A model generated the notes under the pieces. That model had not been told where the DNA came from. It saw nothing but the letters and a program-made list of their open reading frames with translations, and did not search any database. Of a stretch of DNA of 64,000 nucleotides, positions 44,335 through 56,667 are shown piece by piece (positions within the stretch are counted from its first letter, which is position 1; each line of letters opens with the position of its first letter). Source of the stretch: Lathyrus oleraceus (Eukaryota > Streptophyta > Magnoliopsida > Fabales > Fabaceae); assembly GCF_024323335.1 (NCBI RefSeq), contig NC_066580.1, positions 143,458,188 through 143,522,187 of the forward strand. Reading direction: 5' to 3'. The position numbers and the translations under genes were made by a program.

Positions 44335-44352
44335 TGGCGACTCTGTTGGGGA
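44335..44352 (+). promoter_or_regulatory. Primer binding site after E3 right LTR
   Basis: TGGCGACTCTGTTGGGGA, one base different from the E2 site, starts six bases after the LTR end. Its presence shows that internal leader sequence, not flanking DNA, follows this LTR. Confidence 0.9.
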
Positions 44353-45000
44353 ATTAATCTCTCTAGTGGGTTTAGCCTACTTTCTGCTTGTATGTGTTGT
44401 ATGTTTATACTTATTTGTGGCATATTTTCGTGCAAATTTGGGATGAATGTATTATTTGTAATGTATGAATTGCTTGATATATTAATTGCTTGTATGCTTG
44501 GTGGTTTCTTGTGAGATGAGTTCTATACCCGAACTCGAGTGCACTTATCATAGGAGAATGGCATAGTCTTGTTGACTTGTGTGGAGTTATTCCTTAACAA
44601 GTTAACTTGCAAATCCATTCGCTTGGTGGAGGTCTTGTTGGGATCAATAATGTCACACGAGTAGTCGTGGTTAGGCATTACTCTTTCCAATAAACCTTAG
44701 AAGCCAAGAACCTTAGATACCTAGCCCATCTTGGCCTATTTTAGGGCGTAGTGCGAAGGTCGTTCAAGTGTAAGACTTGAGGCGATTGTTACACGATACT
44801 ACATTCATAAGAGTCTCTCTTGAGAATATGTTTTGGAGGACGAGTAGTCGTTTTATCCGATAATATCCGAAAGATGGGATGATGACTATGGAAACCTTTT
44901 TAGAACATGATTGTCAGGTTTAACCATAGTACACTTCCGTTGGGTGGTTCTTAACCATAAAATCCTTATGTAGAAGCATTTGAGCAGTTGCAATTTCATT
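44353..45000 (+). mobile_element. Leader of a second Ogre-like internal region
   Basis: Non-coding sequence following the primer site and resembling the long 5' leader of Ogre elements. ORF1 and Gag never appear, so the region is truncated somewhere around 45000. I cannot place the break exactly. Confidence 0.55.
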
Positions 45001-45706
45001 TCTCTCTCTCACTCAAGACCTTCATTCGTAGCAACTAGCACTGAGATTGAAGGAATCCGTTCGTGTGGACTGAGTAGAGGCGTTGTCATCGTTCAACGTT
45101 CGTGATCGCTCCGTAGATCTGCATCAAAGGTTACAATCTCCACAAGAGGTAACGATTCTATCACTGATCATGCCCATTCCTAAGGATCACTAATGGAGAA
45201 ATTTTTAATTCCGTTGCATTTTGGATCGCTCTTCTCCTTTATACAAAACCCATAAGACTTCTAAAATCTCAAAGATCTGTGATTTTAAGCTAATTCATCT
45301 TCACAATTCACAAGCACTCCATGCTCTAATTCTATAGCAAGCTTCACTCGATCCTACGGGGATTCACCTTGTTTGAGAATTTGACATGGTGATAGGTGCT
45401 AGAAACTCCATAATCTCTTTGGAGGAGATTTCTTCTTTTTCTTCAATGAAAATCTCTCATCATAAATCCAATAATCTGGTTTTCTTTCTTGAAAACATTC
45501 ACAAAAATCATTAGCACCTATAATGAATCACCTTACAACAAGAACTAATACTCTCTTCTAGATTTGAGCAACACTCATACGCGCTAATGGTGTTTAGAGT
45601 TTGAGGTAAAGATGAAATTTCAGAAAATCTTATACAAACCAAATTTGCACACAAGAAATTGAGTGTGTGATTGATGACGACAAAAGTTCTCAAATATTCT
45701 ATATTG

Positions 45707-45711
<5 letters not shown>

Positions 45712-45750
<39 letters not shown>
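45712..45750 (+). repeat. GA microsatellite
   Basis: About 20 GA units. Confidence 0.95.
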
Positions 45751-45753
<3 letters not shown>

Positions 45754-45850
45754 ATATATGGGCTAGAGAATGAGTACAAAATAGTGAAAATGACCATTTA
45801 ATTCGAGTTAGAGACTTATAATTGAAACAAATCTAATAAGAGAAGGAAGT

Positions 45851-46130
45851 GAATCATGATTCGAGTGATGTGATTCAAAACACACTTAACCATAGTTTGA
45901 ATCATGTTTCTAAAACTGATTTGAAAAATAAACAATTCATTCATGATTTGAATCAAATTAATTTATGATCTGAATCACATTTTCAGAAATCAAATTCCAA
46001 TTTCACATTCGTGCTCAAGATTCAAATCATGTTTCTCGAACCAACTTTTGGAAAATGAAAAAGCTTCATAATTCAAGTCAAAACTCTGCATGATTTGAAT
46101 CATATCTGCTAGACATTCTTGATTTGAGTC
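45851..46130. repeat. Cluster of TGATT/AATCA dyads
   Basis: Perfect or nearly perfect dyads are GAATCATGATTC (45851-45862), TGATTTGAATCA (45944-45955 and 46091-46102) and TGATCTGAATCA (45966-45977). Half-sites such as TTGAATCATG and TTCAAATCATG lie between them. Confidence 0.75.
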
Positions 46131-46600
46131 ACAAACTTCATGTTTTGAATCAACCCACATTGAGTTTTGGTCAAATTACAATTTTATGCACTAAAAAAAT
46201 GTATGCATAAAACATAATTATTTTAAAGAAATGTGACGCATTTTTTTGTTGAAAAACTCAATTACTAAAATAATAAACATAAAGACAATCTAAAAAAACA
46301 CCTTTAAAAATAGGTACATGTACATCCCGGAATTCCCTAAAACCGGGTTGGTAAAATAAACGAGTATGAAGAGGCAAGTAGGTCGAATGATCGTACTCAT
46401 GCATACAAGTCGGACCCGATGTCAGTGCTAGGATACCATGTGAAAAGTTACAAGAGACGGTTACAGAATGTTCCATGATGACATAAGAGTTACAGATTGT
46501 CGTACCGTAAATTTTGATCACCTTTTCATTTTTATTTTTAACCGACACTAACACATCCAGAGCATATCAGTCATCTGGTAAAATAACCTAAAAAGTCAAA

Positions 46601-49049
46601 GGGAGACCATTTTGATTTCTTAGTCCCTCTTAGGAGTTGATTTTAGTTTAGGGGTATTATTTAGATTTTAAGAAAAAACGTAATTTGTAGGAGCATGCTA
46701 AAAAGGGTATTATTATTAATTTTTAGGAAAGTTAGTAGGGTTAGTAATCAGGATAATATGTCTTATTTATTAAAAAACTCAATTAATTAGGGGTAGTATT
46801 TACTTAATAAAAGTATAAATTGATGAAATTATAGAGGTTTTAATATTATTAATATAATTAACTCTCATTAACATATTAGTATTATGATTCCATTTTATTT
46901 CAACTAAGTACATTGGCAAAAATTGGTAAAAAAGGACTTCTAAGAAGTTGGAATGGAAAGGTCATGTGTTCAACTCTCACAAAGTCTCAAACTTTTTCTC
47001 AAGGGTTCCAAACTTTATTTTTGCATTTTAATTCTTTCTACCTCTTTTTAATTTAATCTTTTGGCCATATGATGATTTCTGATGGCCGTTTCTATTTATT
47101 TTTTCTTGTAAAAATTATTTGATTAAACTCTCTCACCGAGGATTACAAAGTCCCAATTTTTTCTATAAAAATGTTTTCTACTTTTTATTTTTCCAAAACC
47201 ATATGATAATCATCTGATGGTTTGTTTTTCTATTTCATTATTCTTTTATTTATTTTTTATCGTTTTTTAGATTATCTACTAATATACTTTTTATTTTTCT
47301 TATAATTTAATAATAATTTATAATAAAAAAATTGTAAATAATATGAACCAATTACTACACCACCACATGATGATTATCCGATGGTTTTTTCTTATTTTTT
47401 TTTATTATTTTTGTTTTTTTAATTATAATTTAGATTATTTATTAACACAACTTCTTATTAATAACCTAGAATAATTATTTTACTAATAATTTATAATTCT
47501 TGTAAATATTACACAAACCAACTCAATCATATTAAACGTTTATATTCCTCTATCCACAATCTACAAATTATCTATCATAAAGTTGTTGTTCTACACAATA
47601 AAGAATAACAACACTAAACCCTAAAACTCCTACCGATATCTATTCTATCAAAAGTAAAGGGAAAAGATCGGATCAAAAGGCAAAGATTATAATTGGTGGC
47701 GTGAAGAAGGTGAAAAGCTCAAAAGAAATTATTTTGCTCATCGAGGACAATTTCTTCCCCGTAGGTTGATTTTTGTTTTAACCTCTCAATAATAATTTAT
47801 GCTTGCTTATATGGATTGGAATTGGTATCAATTTGGTTTTCGTTATATTTAATTTTTGTACATGTTTTGATTAAACTTTATATAAAAAATAAAATAAAAA
47901 GAACATAGCAATTTTCTAAACAAATTTAAAATCATTTTAAGTTGGTATTATAAATCTAATTCCTAACAAAAATCAATTATTTTTAAATCAACTTTATTCA
48001 ACTTTTCTAAACCAACTTTTTAAATCATTTTTTCTAACAAATATCAGAAAGTTAATTATTTTGAACAAATCTTATTTTTACTAATATCACAAATTTTTTC
48101 TTAAAAACTATTATTATAAATAATTTTTTTTAACAAACATCAGAAATCTTTTATAACTAAAATTCTGAAATAATTTATAAATCAATTTTATTTTCTAACA
48201 ACATTTTTTAAAGTATCATAATAGAAAATGAATACAACCAAAATGTATAATCTATTTCCAATTAACAAAATCCTAATTTGTTTCAAAATCACTAACCAAA
48301 GTTAATTTTCAAGTCAAAATCATAATATATAATTAGAGGTTTAATTAGGATTAGGCTTAATTCTATAATTAAATATAATTGGATTAATAATTAGTTAATA
48401 ATTAATAATTCCCATTTAATATAATTAACAAGGAATATAAAACAGGATTAATTATTAAATATTAATTAATTAGGGAACTTGAGTTAATTTATGAGATAAC
48501 TTTTGGATAATTTTGGGATAGTCGAATCACTTCTTGGGATAAGTTTAGGGTTTTGATTATCTGATTAGGGATAATAATTAAGAGATAAGGGATATAAAAT
48601 ATAATATTAACCTTTATAATTAACTTATTTTTTATTTAACATAAAATAATTATACATCTATTATGAGTTTATTTTCTAAATCAAACTAATAATTATATAT
48701 TTGCAAATAATTAATTGAGATAATTTTAGGGATAATATGGGATAAGGTTATGGGATAAGGGATAAAAAATTATGGGATAATTTAGGAATATATTTAGGGA
48801 TAATAAATAGGGATACATTTTTAGGATTTTAGGGATAAGGGATATAACCATTGGGTTTACATAATTACCCTTTTAATTTATTTTCTTAAATAAATTAATA
48901 ATTATATTTTTATAAATAATTAAATGGGATAAAATTCTATAACAATTTCAAGGGATAAAAACAAAGGATAAAAACAAGGGATACATCAAGGGACAAACAT
49001 ATATATAATATCACGATTATATAACATCACTATATGTTTGTTAAAATAA

Positions 49050-49120
<71 letters not shown>

Positions 49121-49894
49121 TATGGATTTATATTCTTAAATCAAAATAGTATTTTTTTTTATCAATCAAAAGAGGTACGTCATATGAATATATAATATTT
49201 ATTTTTAATCAATAATGGGAATAATCATGAGATAAATCTCTAAGAAAATTTTAGGATTTAAGGGATAAATAATTAGGGATAAGGAATATAATACTTGGGT
49301 TTATATAATTATCTTTTAATTTATTTTCTTAAATAAATTAATAATTATAGTTTTGCAAATAATCAATTGGGATAAAATCAATCTAAAGTCACCTCAAACT
49401 ATAAGTCCTCTACTTTAGTGCATTGAGGCATTTTTCAAAATCAATTACTTCTCCGCCCCCGATGCGTGAGAACTTTTAAGGGATAAAAACAACCAATCAA
49501 CCAACAATTTTAAGACGAACTACGGGACTCTGATCCTTCAATAAATTTGAGGATACGTAGGCATAGAGTTGTAAGACTCTAGCGAGTATAATAATCAAAA
49601 ACATTTCTTAGGGATTCCCTTATTAAAATGATAAAACATTTTTGTAAATAAATAGACAATTAAACAATTAATAAATATTAAGGCAAATGTTCCTTAGAAA
49701 CACATTAATCTTAGAACTAAAGGAGGATCACATTGAGTACAATGGAGGTAAGGGGTGCCTAACACCTTCCCCTTACTTAACCGACTCCTAAACCCAGTAT
49801 CTCACCTTTAGTTCATAGGTTTTATCATTATTTCCTTGTTCCTTAGGAACGAATAAAGGATGGTGGCGACTCTGTAATTTTTCCATCCGCGACA
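46601..49894 (+). mobile_element. Ogre/Tat-type LTR (right end at 49894, left end uncertain)
   Basis: The right end reads CCATCCGCGACA and is preceded by the U5 module seen in E1-E3: CGAACTACGGGACTCTGATCC (around 49515), GGATACGTAGGCA (around 49552), GGGTGCCTAACACCTTCCC (around 49751) and TGGCGACTCTG at 49864-49874. No primer site follows, so this is a 3' or solo LTR. The body is very AT-rich, with many GGGATAA words between 48500 and 49300. I could not fix its left boundary; 46601 is approximate. Confidence 0.6.
49054..49117 (+). repeat. AT microsatellite
   Basis: An AT run of about 64 bases within the LTR. Confidence 0.95.
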
Positions 49895-50380
49895 CAGATA
49901 TTTATGGGAAAGGCGTTACCATACAATTATAAGGGTGGAGGACGTTACCTAAGGCTACCTTTACGAGGGATATGAGGAGGAAAGCATTAATGGATCATGG
50001 ATGATTCGAGCCATATAAATAGGGGGTTCTTTAGATAAAGAAGGATAAGCCAAAAATCACCTAAGAGCATACACAAACAGACACTTAAAACCAATCATTT
50101 AGGGCTCTCCCCGACAAATAATAGAGAAATCAACCTTTTAGTATTTTTAGCAAGAACAATGTGGGGCCTCGATAAAACTTGCCCAGGACACACAAAATTA
50201 ATTATCAAAGTTGCTAATAGTATAGTTGTGTGATGTCCAGATCATCTCCCAGCCAAAGTGATCCACCTCCGCCATTAGATATACTTAATTGCTCGTAGTG
50301 GTGGAAGCTATCTGTCAACAAAATGAAACCTTGCAAGATAATGTTCATGTTTTGAAAATATAAAATCAAAAGGAGGGGGC
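49895..50380 (+). mobile_element. Probable promoter part of E4 LTR and leader
   Basis: TATAAATA at 50014-50021 is followed by a short leader, then by Gag remnants of E4 from about 50380. A 5' LTR end and primer site could not be recognised. The upstream part may have been cut by the LTR that ends at 49894. Confidence 0.45.
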
Positions 50381-53300
50381 GCAGAGGAGGAGCCTCTAGA
50401 TTCCCAACCTTTATCCGAGGTTATCTTAGATGATCAAGTCCCAGAGAACTTCAAACCACCATCGATGGTGTCTTTTCATGGTAAAACCGACCCACGAAAG
50501 CATATAATTGCGATCAATAATCAGATGGCAATTGTAGGGGCTTCCAACTCTCTTAAGTGTAAACTCATGGTCAGTACCTTTAAAGAAGGAGATCTGAGAT
50601 GGTATATGAGCTTACCTTGATTCTCGGTCGTTAGCTATCAGGACTAAACTAAAAATATGGTACAATACTTTTCAGTAAGCAAACAAGAAAGGTGTTGACT
50701 ATCAGTTTGTTTAATATTCGGCAATGATACTCAAAATCCCTTATAGGGTATCTGGATAGGTTCAATGAAGAAAAAATTAAAGTGTCTCATCCGAATAAGG
50801 AAATGTTCATGGGAGCATTTCAACATGGTCTCAAAGTCGGGCAGTTCAATGAATCCTTAGCTCAAAAGTCAGCATCCAGCATGGATGAAGTTATTACCAT
50901 AGCAGAATGTTACATAAAAGGGAAGGAAGGTGACATGGAAAAGAGATCCCGAGATGCCAAGGAAAAAATACGAGTTAAAGAGGGGGAATCTGGGCATAGG
51001 AAGTACTATCCAAAGTCCATACTTAAATATCGGACAATGATGAGGCCATCTCAGCATCCGTTTGACAAAGAAGTCGGTTATACACCATTGAATGCTAAAC
51101 GGGAGGATATCTTGAGAGACGTCTATCATCTCAAATTAGTTCCCATGTCAGGGCGTCAAAAAGGGGTCCACGACGTGATGGGAACAGATGAGAATGTATG
51201 GTGCGCATACCATAGACTTCGTGGACACCATGCAGAGAATTGTCATTAGCTAAAAAAAAGAAATTGAAATCTTAACTCAGAGAGGTCGAATAGTTTCCAA
51301 CGTTAAAGACGTTGGAAGACAGCCAGGAAAGAGAAGTCTTTCCCATCCTATGCGAAAGAAGGGGAAGAAAATAGAGGAAGTCTATGAAACCCGGGTGAGT
51401 TGTCACACGTTGAACACCATTGTTGGAGGATTCCCAGGAGGAGGAGAAACTAGTTCAGCTAGAAAAAGGTATGCTTGGACAGTGATGCATGTCAGGAAGA
51501 AGTTGTCTTCATAAGAAGAGGAAAAATCGACCATAATCAATTTCTCTAGAAGAGATGCCGAAGGAGTATTGGCCCACGAAAATGACCCAATGGTGATCAA
51601 AGTGCATATCTGGGATTGTAGCACGAAACGAGTCTTAGTAGATCTAGGAAGTTCAGGAGGCGTTTTATATTGGGACGCGTTCAAGGGGATGAATTTTGAT
51701 ATTGTCGAGCCATTACCTTTTAAAGGTAATTTAGTCAGATTCTCAGAAGAACAGGTGCAGGTGCTGGGGAATTTGCCCGCAATAACGACTTCTGGCAGTG
51801 GAGACAACGTGAAAAGTGTCAAGGTGAGGTACTTAATTGTCAATGATACATCTCCCTATAATATTATTATTGGTAGGTTGTCATTCAATGCCTTTGAGGC
51901 GGTGTTATCCATGTTATACCTCACACTGAAATACCCTCTCGAAGATGGCCGAGTAGGAGCAGTAAAGGGTGATAAGGGGTTAGCAAGGAAGTGTTACAAA
52001 GATAGTCTAAAACTCAAAAGAAAAGCTTAAACTAAGGAACCAGTAAAAGATGGTCATTTAAAGGTGAACCTAGTTGGTATTGATCCAAGAGAGGATCTGG
52101 TAGAGGATAGCCTAACACCTATTGAGGATGTAAAGATGGTACATATTGGTAACCAATCATCACAGACAACTCAGATTAGTTCTGGTCTGTCTTCGGAGGA
52201 GGAAGCCAATATCATTAGAATATTGAGGGAGAACATAGACTTGTTCGCGTGGAAACCGATTGATATGCCCAAAATCGACTCAAGCATAGTTTGTCACCAT
52301 CTAGCGCTCGATCCGACTGTCAAACCCGTATCATAGAGAAAATGGAAGGTTGGCGAGGAGAAGAGAAGGGTTGTATAAGATGAAGTTGGAAAACTCATGG
52401 AGGTCGGTTTAATTCAGGAGATCAGGTATCCGACTTGGTTAGCTAACATAGTTATGGTAAAGAAAAAATCAGGGAAGTGGCGAATGTGCGTGGACTTTAC
52501 AGACTTCAATACAGCATGTCCTAAAGATCCTTATTTGCTTCCTCACATTGATCGACTCATCGACGGGGCCTCCGGTTTTCGTCTTCTCAGTTTCTTGGAT
52601 GCTTACTCGAGTTATAATCAAATACGAATGATTCCACCAAATGCACCCAAAACACCTTTTAAGACGAATAGGAATAATTATTACTATGAGGTGGTGCCTT
52701 TTGGGCTCAAAAATGCAAGGGTTGTCTACCAGAGACTGATGGATATGGTATTCTCTTCCCATATAGGGAGAAACCTGGAGGTGTACGTGGATGATATGGT
52801 GGTAAAAACCTTGAAAGGCTGAAAGCATGTCCAAGATTTAGAAGAGACATTTGCATCAATCAGAAGCTACAACTTGAGACTAAACCCAGACAAGTGTACT
52901 TTTGGGGTACAAGCAGGAACATTCATTGGGTTTATGTTAACCAACCGAGGAATAGAAGCAAACCCAGATAAATGCCAAGCAATCATCAATATGATAAGTC
53001 CATCAACAATAAAAGAGGTTCAACAATTGACGAGACGCTTGGCCGCTTTATCTTGTTTTTTCATTGTGATAAGGAAATCGACGAAGTTCCAGTGGACAGA
53101 AGAGTGTGAAGATGCTTTTAAAGAAGAAAAGTGTTTCCTATATGCACCTCCCATCTTGGTACGACCAAAGGAGGACCAGTCTTTTATCCTATATTTAGTT
53201 GTATCAGACAAGGCTATGAGCTTTGTGTTAGTTTAGGAGATGGAGAAGGGAGAAAAATCTAAATATGTTGTTAGTGAAGTGCTAAAAGGAATTAAGTTAT

Positions 53301-55277
53301 GTTACCAGAATATTGAGCATATCGCATTAACAGTAATGATTACAGCCTGAAAGTTCAGATATTATTTCCAAAGACACCCTATCATTAAACCGATTACCCT
53401 ATTAAGCAGGTTCTGAAGAAACCAGGTTTCGCAGGAAGAATGGTAGCCTGGGTGATAGTGTTGTCAGAATATGGTATAAAGTTAGTACCTAGAAGTAGCA
53501 TCAAATCTCAAGTACTTGCCAATTTTTTGATTGAATTAAGTGCTCCAGTTTTAGAAGAATCATCATGCAAGTGGACTTTATTTGTGGATAGGTCCTAGAA
53601 TATCAAAGGAAGTGGACCCGGGATAGTGTTAGAAGCATCAGGTGATCTAGTCCTAGCATATTATTTATGTTTTAATTTTCAGGCTAGCAACAACCAAGCG
53701 GAATATGAAGCTTTGATTGGAGGAATGAAGTTAGCAAAGGAGGTCGGAGTAACGCATTTGTTGGTTCAGACTAACTCTCAATTAATCACCATCCAAGTCA
53801 AGGGAGAGTTTTAGAAGAAGGATTCATATTTGGTTAGATACTTGCAAAAGGCTCTCAAGATGTCTCAAACATTTGAAGAATTTAAGATAAACCATATCCC
53901 CAATGAGGAGAACGCCAGAGCCTACCTTTTGGCATGGTTAGCAAGCACCAAAGGTGCTGGATTAAATAAGACACTAATTCAAGAAAATATGGGATCACCA
54001 AGTATAAATGTCGAGGAAATTATGACATTGGATAGTGCAAGGGGCTGGATGGATCCTATCATTCAGTACTAAACCCAAAATAATCTTCCTGAAGAAGAGG
54101 TGGAAGTTGGGTGCATTAAAAGGATATCTGCTAGATACCTAATCGTGGTCGGTAAGTTATACAAGATAGGAAGGTCGGTTCCCATGTTGAGGTGCATTTC
54201 GGAAGAGGGCACGATGTTCATCATGAAATAAGTATATAAAAGGATTTGTGGTAGTCACATCAGAGGAAGAGCATTTTTAGGAAAAATACTTAGAGTAGGA
54301 TGTTACTGGCCGAGCATGTTGCAGGATTGCACACAATTTGTAAGTCGGTGTGAGAAATGTCAAGTGTTCGCTCCTTTCATCCACTCTCCTACATAATTAT
54401 TGCATTCGGTATTCTCACCATGGTCGTTTAATCAATGGGGTTTGGATATTATGGGTCTATTTCTCGTGGTAGCTGTACATCTGAAGTTCTTAATAGTGGC
54501 TTAGATTACTTCACTAAATGGATGAAGGTAGAAGCAGTGACACAAATCACAGCGTAAAGATTACGCCGATTCTAGAGAAACATAATATGTCGGTTCGGCC
54601 TTCCCAGGGTTATTGTGTCGGTTAACGACACACAATTTGCCAGTTCATCAGTTATAGAGTTTTTCAAATATTTGGGAATACAAAATCAGTTTATTTGAGT
54701 GGAAATCCCATAAGAAAACGGTCAGGAAGAGGCGGCAAAGAAGATCATTTTGCCTAGGATGAAAAAGAAGTTGGATGAAGCCAAGGGCTTATGGGTCGAG
54801 TACCTGCATGAAATTTTGTGGTCTTGTCATACTACACCCTATTCAACTACTCGGGAAACCCCTTTCAGTATGGCTTATGGAGCCGGTGCAATGATATCGG
54901 TCAAAATCAACACTCTGACTTGGAGGCGTATTGCTTTTGATGAGAACACCAACTCAGACGGTCTGGATAATTCTGCAGATTTATTGGATGAAATCAGGGT
55001 AACAACTCACATAAGGGAGTTCGCAGCCAAACAGAGAACTGATATGAGGTTTAATATCAAAGTAAGTCAAGTGGGATTTCATAAATGAGATCTGGTGGTG
55101 AAGAGGGTGGTTGATCCCAAGAAGAAAGGCAAGCTAGCTCCGAATTGGGAAGGACCTTTCCGTATCCGTCAGAGGTTGAATAACGGGGCTTACAAGTTAG
55201 AAAGCTTAGAAGGTGTTGAAATACCCAGGACCTGGAATGTAACTAGTCTTAAGTTTTATCTTAGATATACTATGTAA
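50380..55277 (+). pseudogene. E4 Tat-lineage polyprotein, heavily mutated
   Basis: Plus-strand Ty3/gypsy polyprotein with many stops and frameshifts. Gag (50400-51249) shows FKPPSMVSFHGKTDP, LRWYMSLP and a CAYHRLRGHHAENCH zinc-like motif. Protease follows at about 51540-52030 (VLVDLGSSGGVLYW, with Leu where Thr or Ser is usual). RT is at 52190-53000, with YVDDM preserved near 52785. A gypsy RNase H remnant lies at about 53060-53560, and a second RNase H at 53570-53960 (NQAEYEALIGGMKLA; the later catalytic Asp reads Asn in QTNSQL). Integrase runs from about 54240 to 55277, with KCQVF, WGLDIMG and PNWEGPFRIRQR strings. It is closer to other Tat lineages than to Ogre. No product is expected. Confidence 0.85.
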
Positions 55278-55445
55278 TAAGCATCATAAATAAAAATTAT
55301 GGGAATTCACTATTTTCCCTTGCAAGGGCAGTGGTTTTTATTGAGGCACACATGGTTAAAACACATGTATTGTATAAAGTAGGGAGAACAGTCCTAGGAT
55401 TCAATCCAGGATGAAGTCCAAGAAACTTGAAGCCTCTGGCATAAT
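55278..55445 (+). mobile_element. E4 3' remnant
   Basis: Short non-coding sequence between the E4 integrase end and the E5 insertion. The rest of E4 would lie right of the window, beyond E5. Confidence 0.5.
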
Positions 55446-56653
55446 TGTTGAAAAGTATATCTTCGGCAAATATTTTTATATCGTATCCACAGAGATTGGT
55501 TGTTATTACCGCCGTTCTATAATCCAAATTGTTATAAGTTTAGAAAGTAACAAAGTTGTTTTGTTTGGAAAATTATCTTTTGAGTAAAATGTCACTAAAA
55601 TAATAAAATGGTTTTAATCAAATGTAAAAGCTTGGCAAGATTGGAGTTCACTATTCCAAGTGCTTATGATTCCTTATGATAACTATATAGATTTAAGATT
55701 ATTGATGATGTTCAAGTATCCTCTCAATGTCATTTATGTCTAAATGATATTGTGATAATCACTATATTGATCCTTAGACGATCTCTCCACCTAACTATCA
55801 ATATAGAAATCTTTAACGGTTGATACACAAGAAGAGTAATGAATAAATCTATCTCTACAACTTATTCACTACTTGAAAATCTATTTTATGTCAAGACTCA
55901 AATAATCTCTTTCAACAACTACTCAAATCTGATTTTCAACTTAGGGCAAAAATAGCATTCAATACATCAATAATCTTTTATCATATATATAAATCAAATG
56001 GAATACATAAACAAATGAGAATAGCTACTACCTCCAATCTTGACAAAATGGGGTTTAGCTCCTCATCATCATTTTCAAAAGCAAAATGCAATGGAAGAAA
56101 AACTTTGTTTTTCTCTCTTACAAAAAATATCAAAAGTATCAATGAATGTGTGAATGTGTTAGAATGAATATCACTTTCCATTCTGATTTTCTAAAAGGAT
56201 TGACATTTCCTGAAATGATCATTTTTCATCTAAGGCATAAAAGCTCCCCCAAGGCAGCACCAAAATGGAAAAACCAGCTGGTCATGAAAAACAGCACCAT
56301 TGGCCCAAAAGCAGCTTGCTGGATTCGCAGCCTTCGCGGCGCGAACTGAAGTTATCTCAGCTTCCTTGCTTTGCAAGCTTCATCCAAAGTCTTCCAAGTG
56401 GTATTCTTCCAAAATTGGGCCTCCAAATTGCATTCAACACCTCTTCCATATTATGATGTTGCATTCCAAAAGCTCTCTTATCAAAAAATTCTACAAAACT
56501 AACAAATATGTGAAATTTCTATTCAAAACAAAATAAATTAAACCTAATTGCATTTATACAAAATAGTGAGAATAAAAGTGTGTAATTACATCAAAACTTG
56601 GTAAAAGGGACCAATAAAATGATATAAAAAGTAGTACTAATTGGTCCCTAACA
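55446..56653 (-). mobile_element. 3' LTR of E5 (1208 bp)
   Basis: On the plus strand it begins TGTTGAAAAG and ends GGTCCCTAACA, so on the sense strand it runs TGTTAGGGAC to CTTTTCAACA. A TTCGC-GGC-GCGAA dyad lies at 56333-56345. Compared with the 5' LTR it lacks 18 bp at that dyad. Confidence 0.9.
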
Positions 56654-56667
56654 ACTCTCCCAAACTT
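56654..56667 (-). promoter_or_regulatory. Polypurine tract of E5
   Basis: On the minus strand a GTTTGGGAGAGT-type purine run directly precedes the 3' LTR. Confidence 0.7.

Larger units (their letters stand above)
45001..46600. other. Unassigned AT-rich repeat-like region
   Basis: No gene found. It includes a GA microsatellite at 45712-45750 and a cluster of TGATTYRAATCA-like dyads at 45851-46130, which suggests an old LTR. CCGGGTTGG and CGGACCCGATG words near 46340-46420 are more GC-rich, without a recognisable frame. Confidence 0.4.

Noticed and set aside
49054..49117. Cruciform or regulatory element
   Set aside because: It is a plain AT microsatellite. The same applies to 36941-37020.
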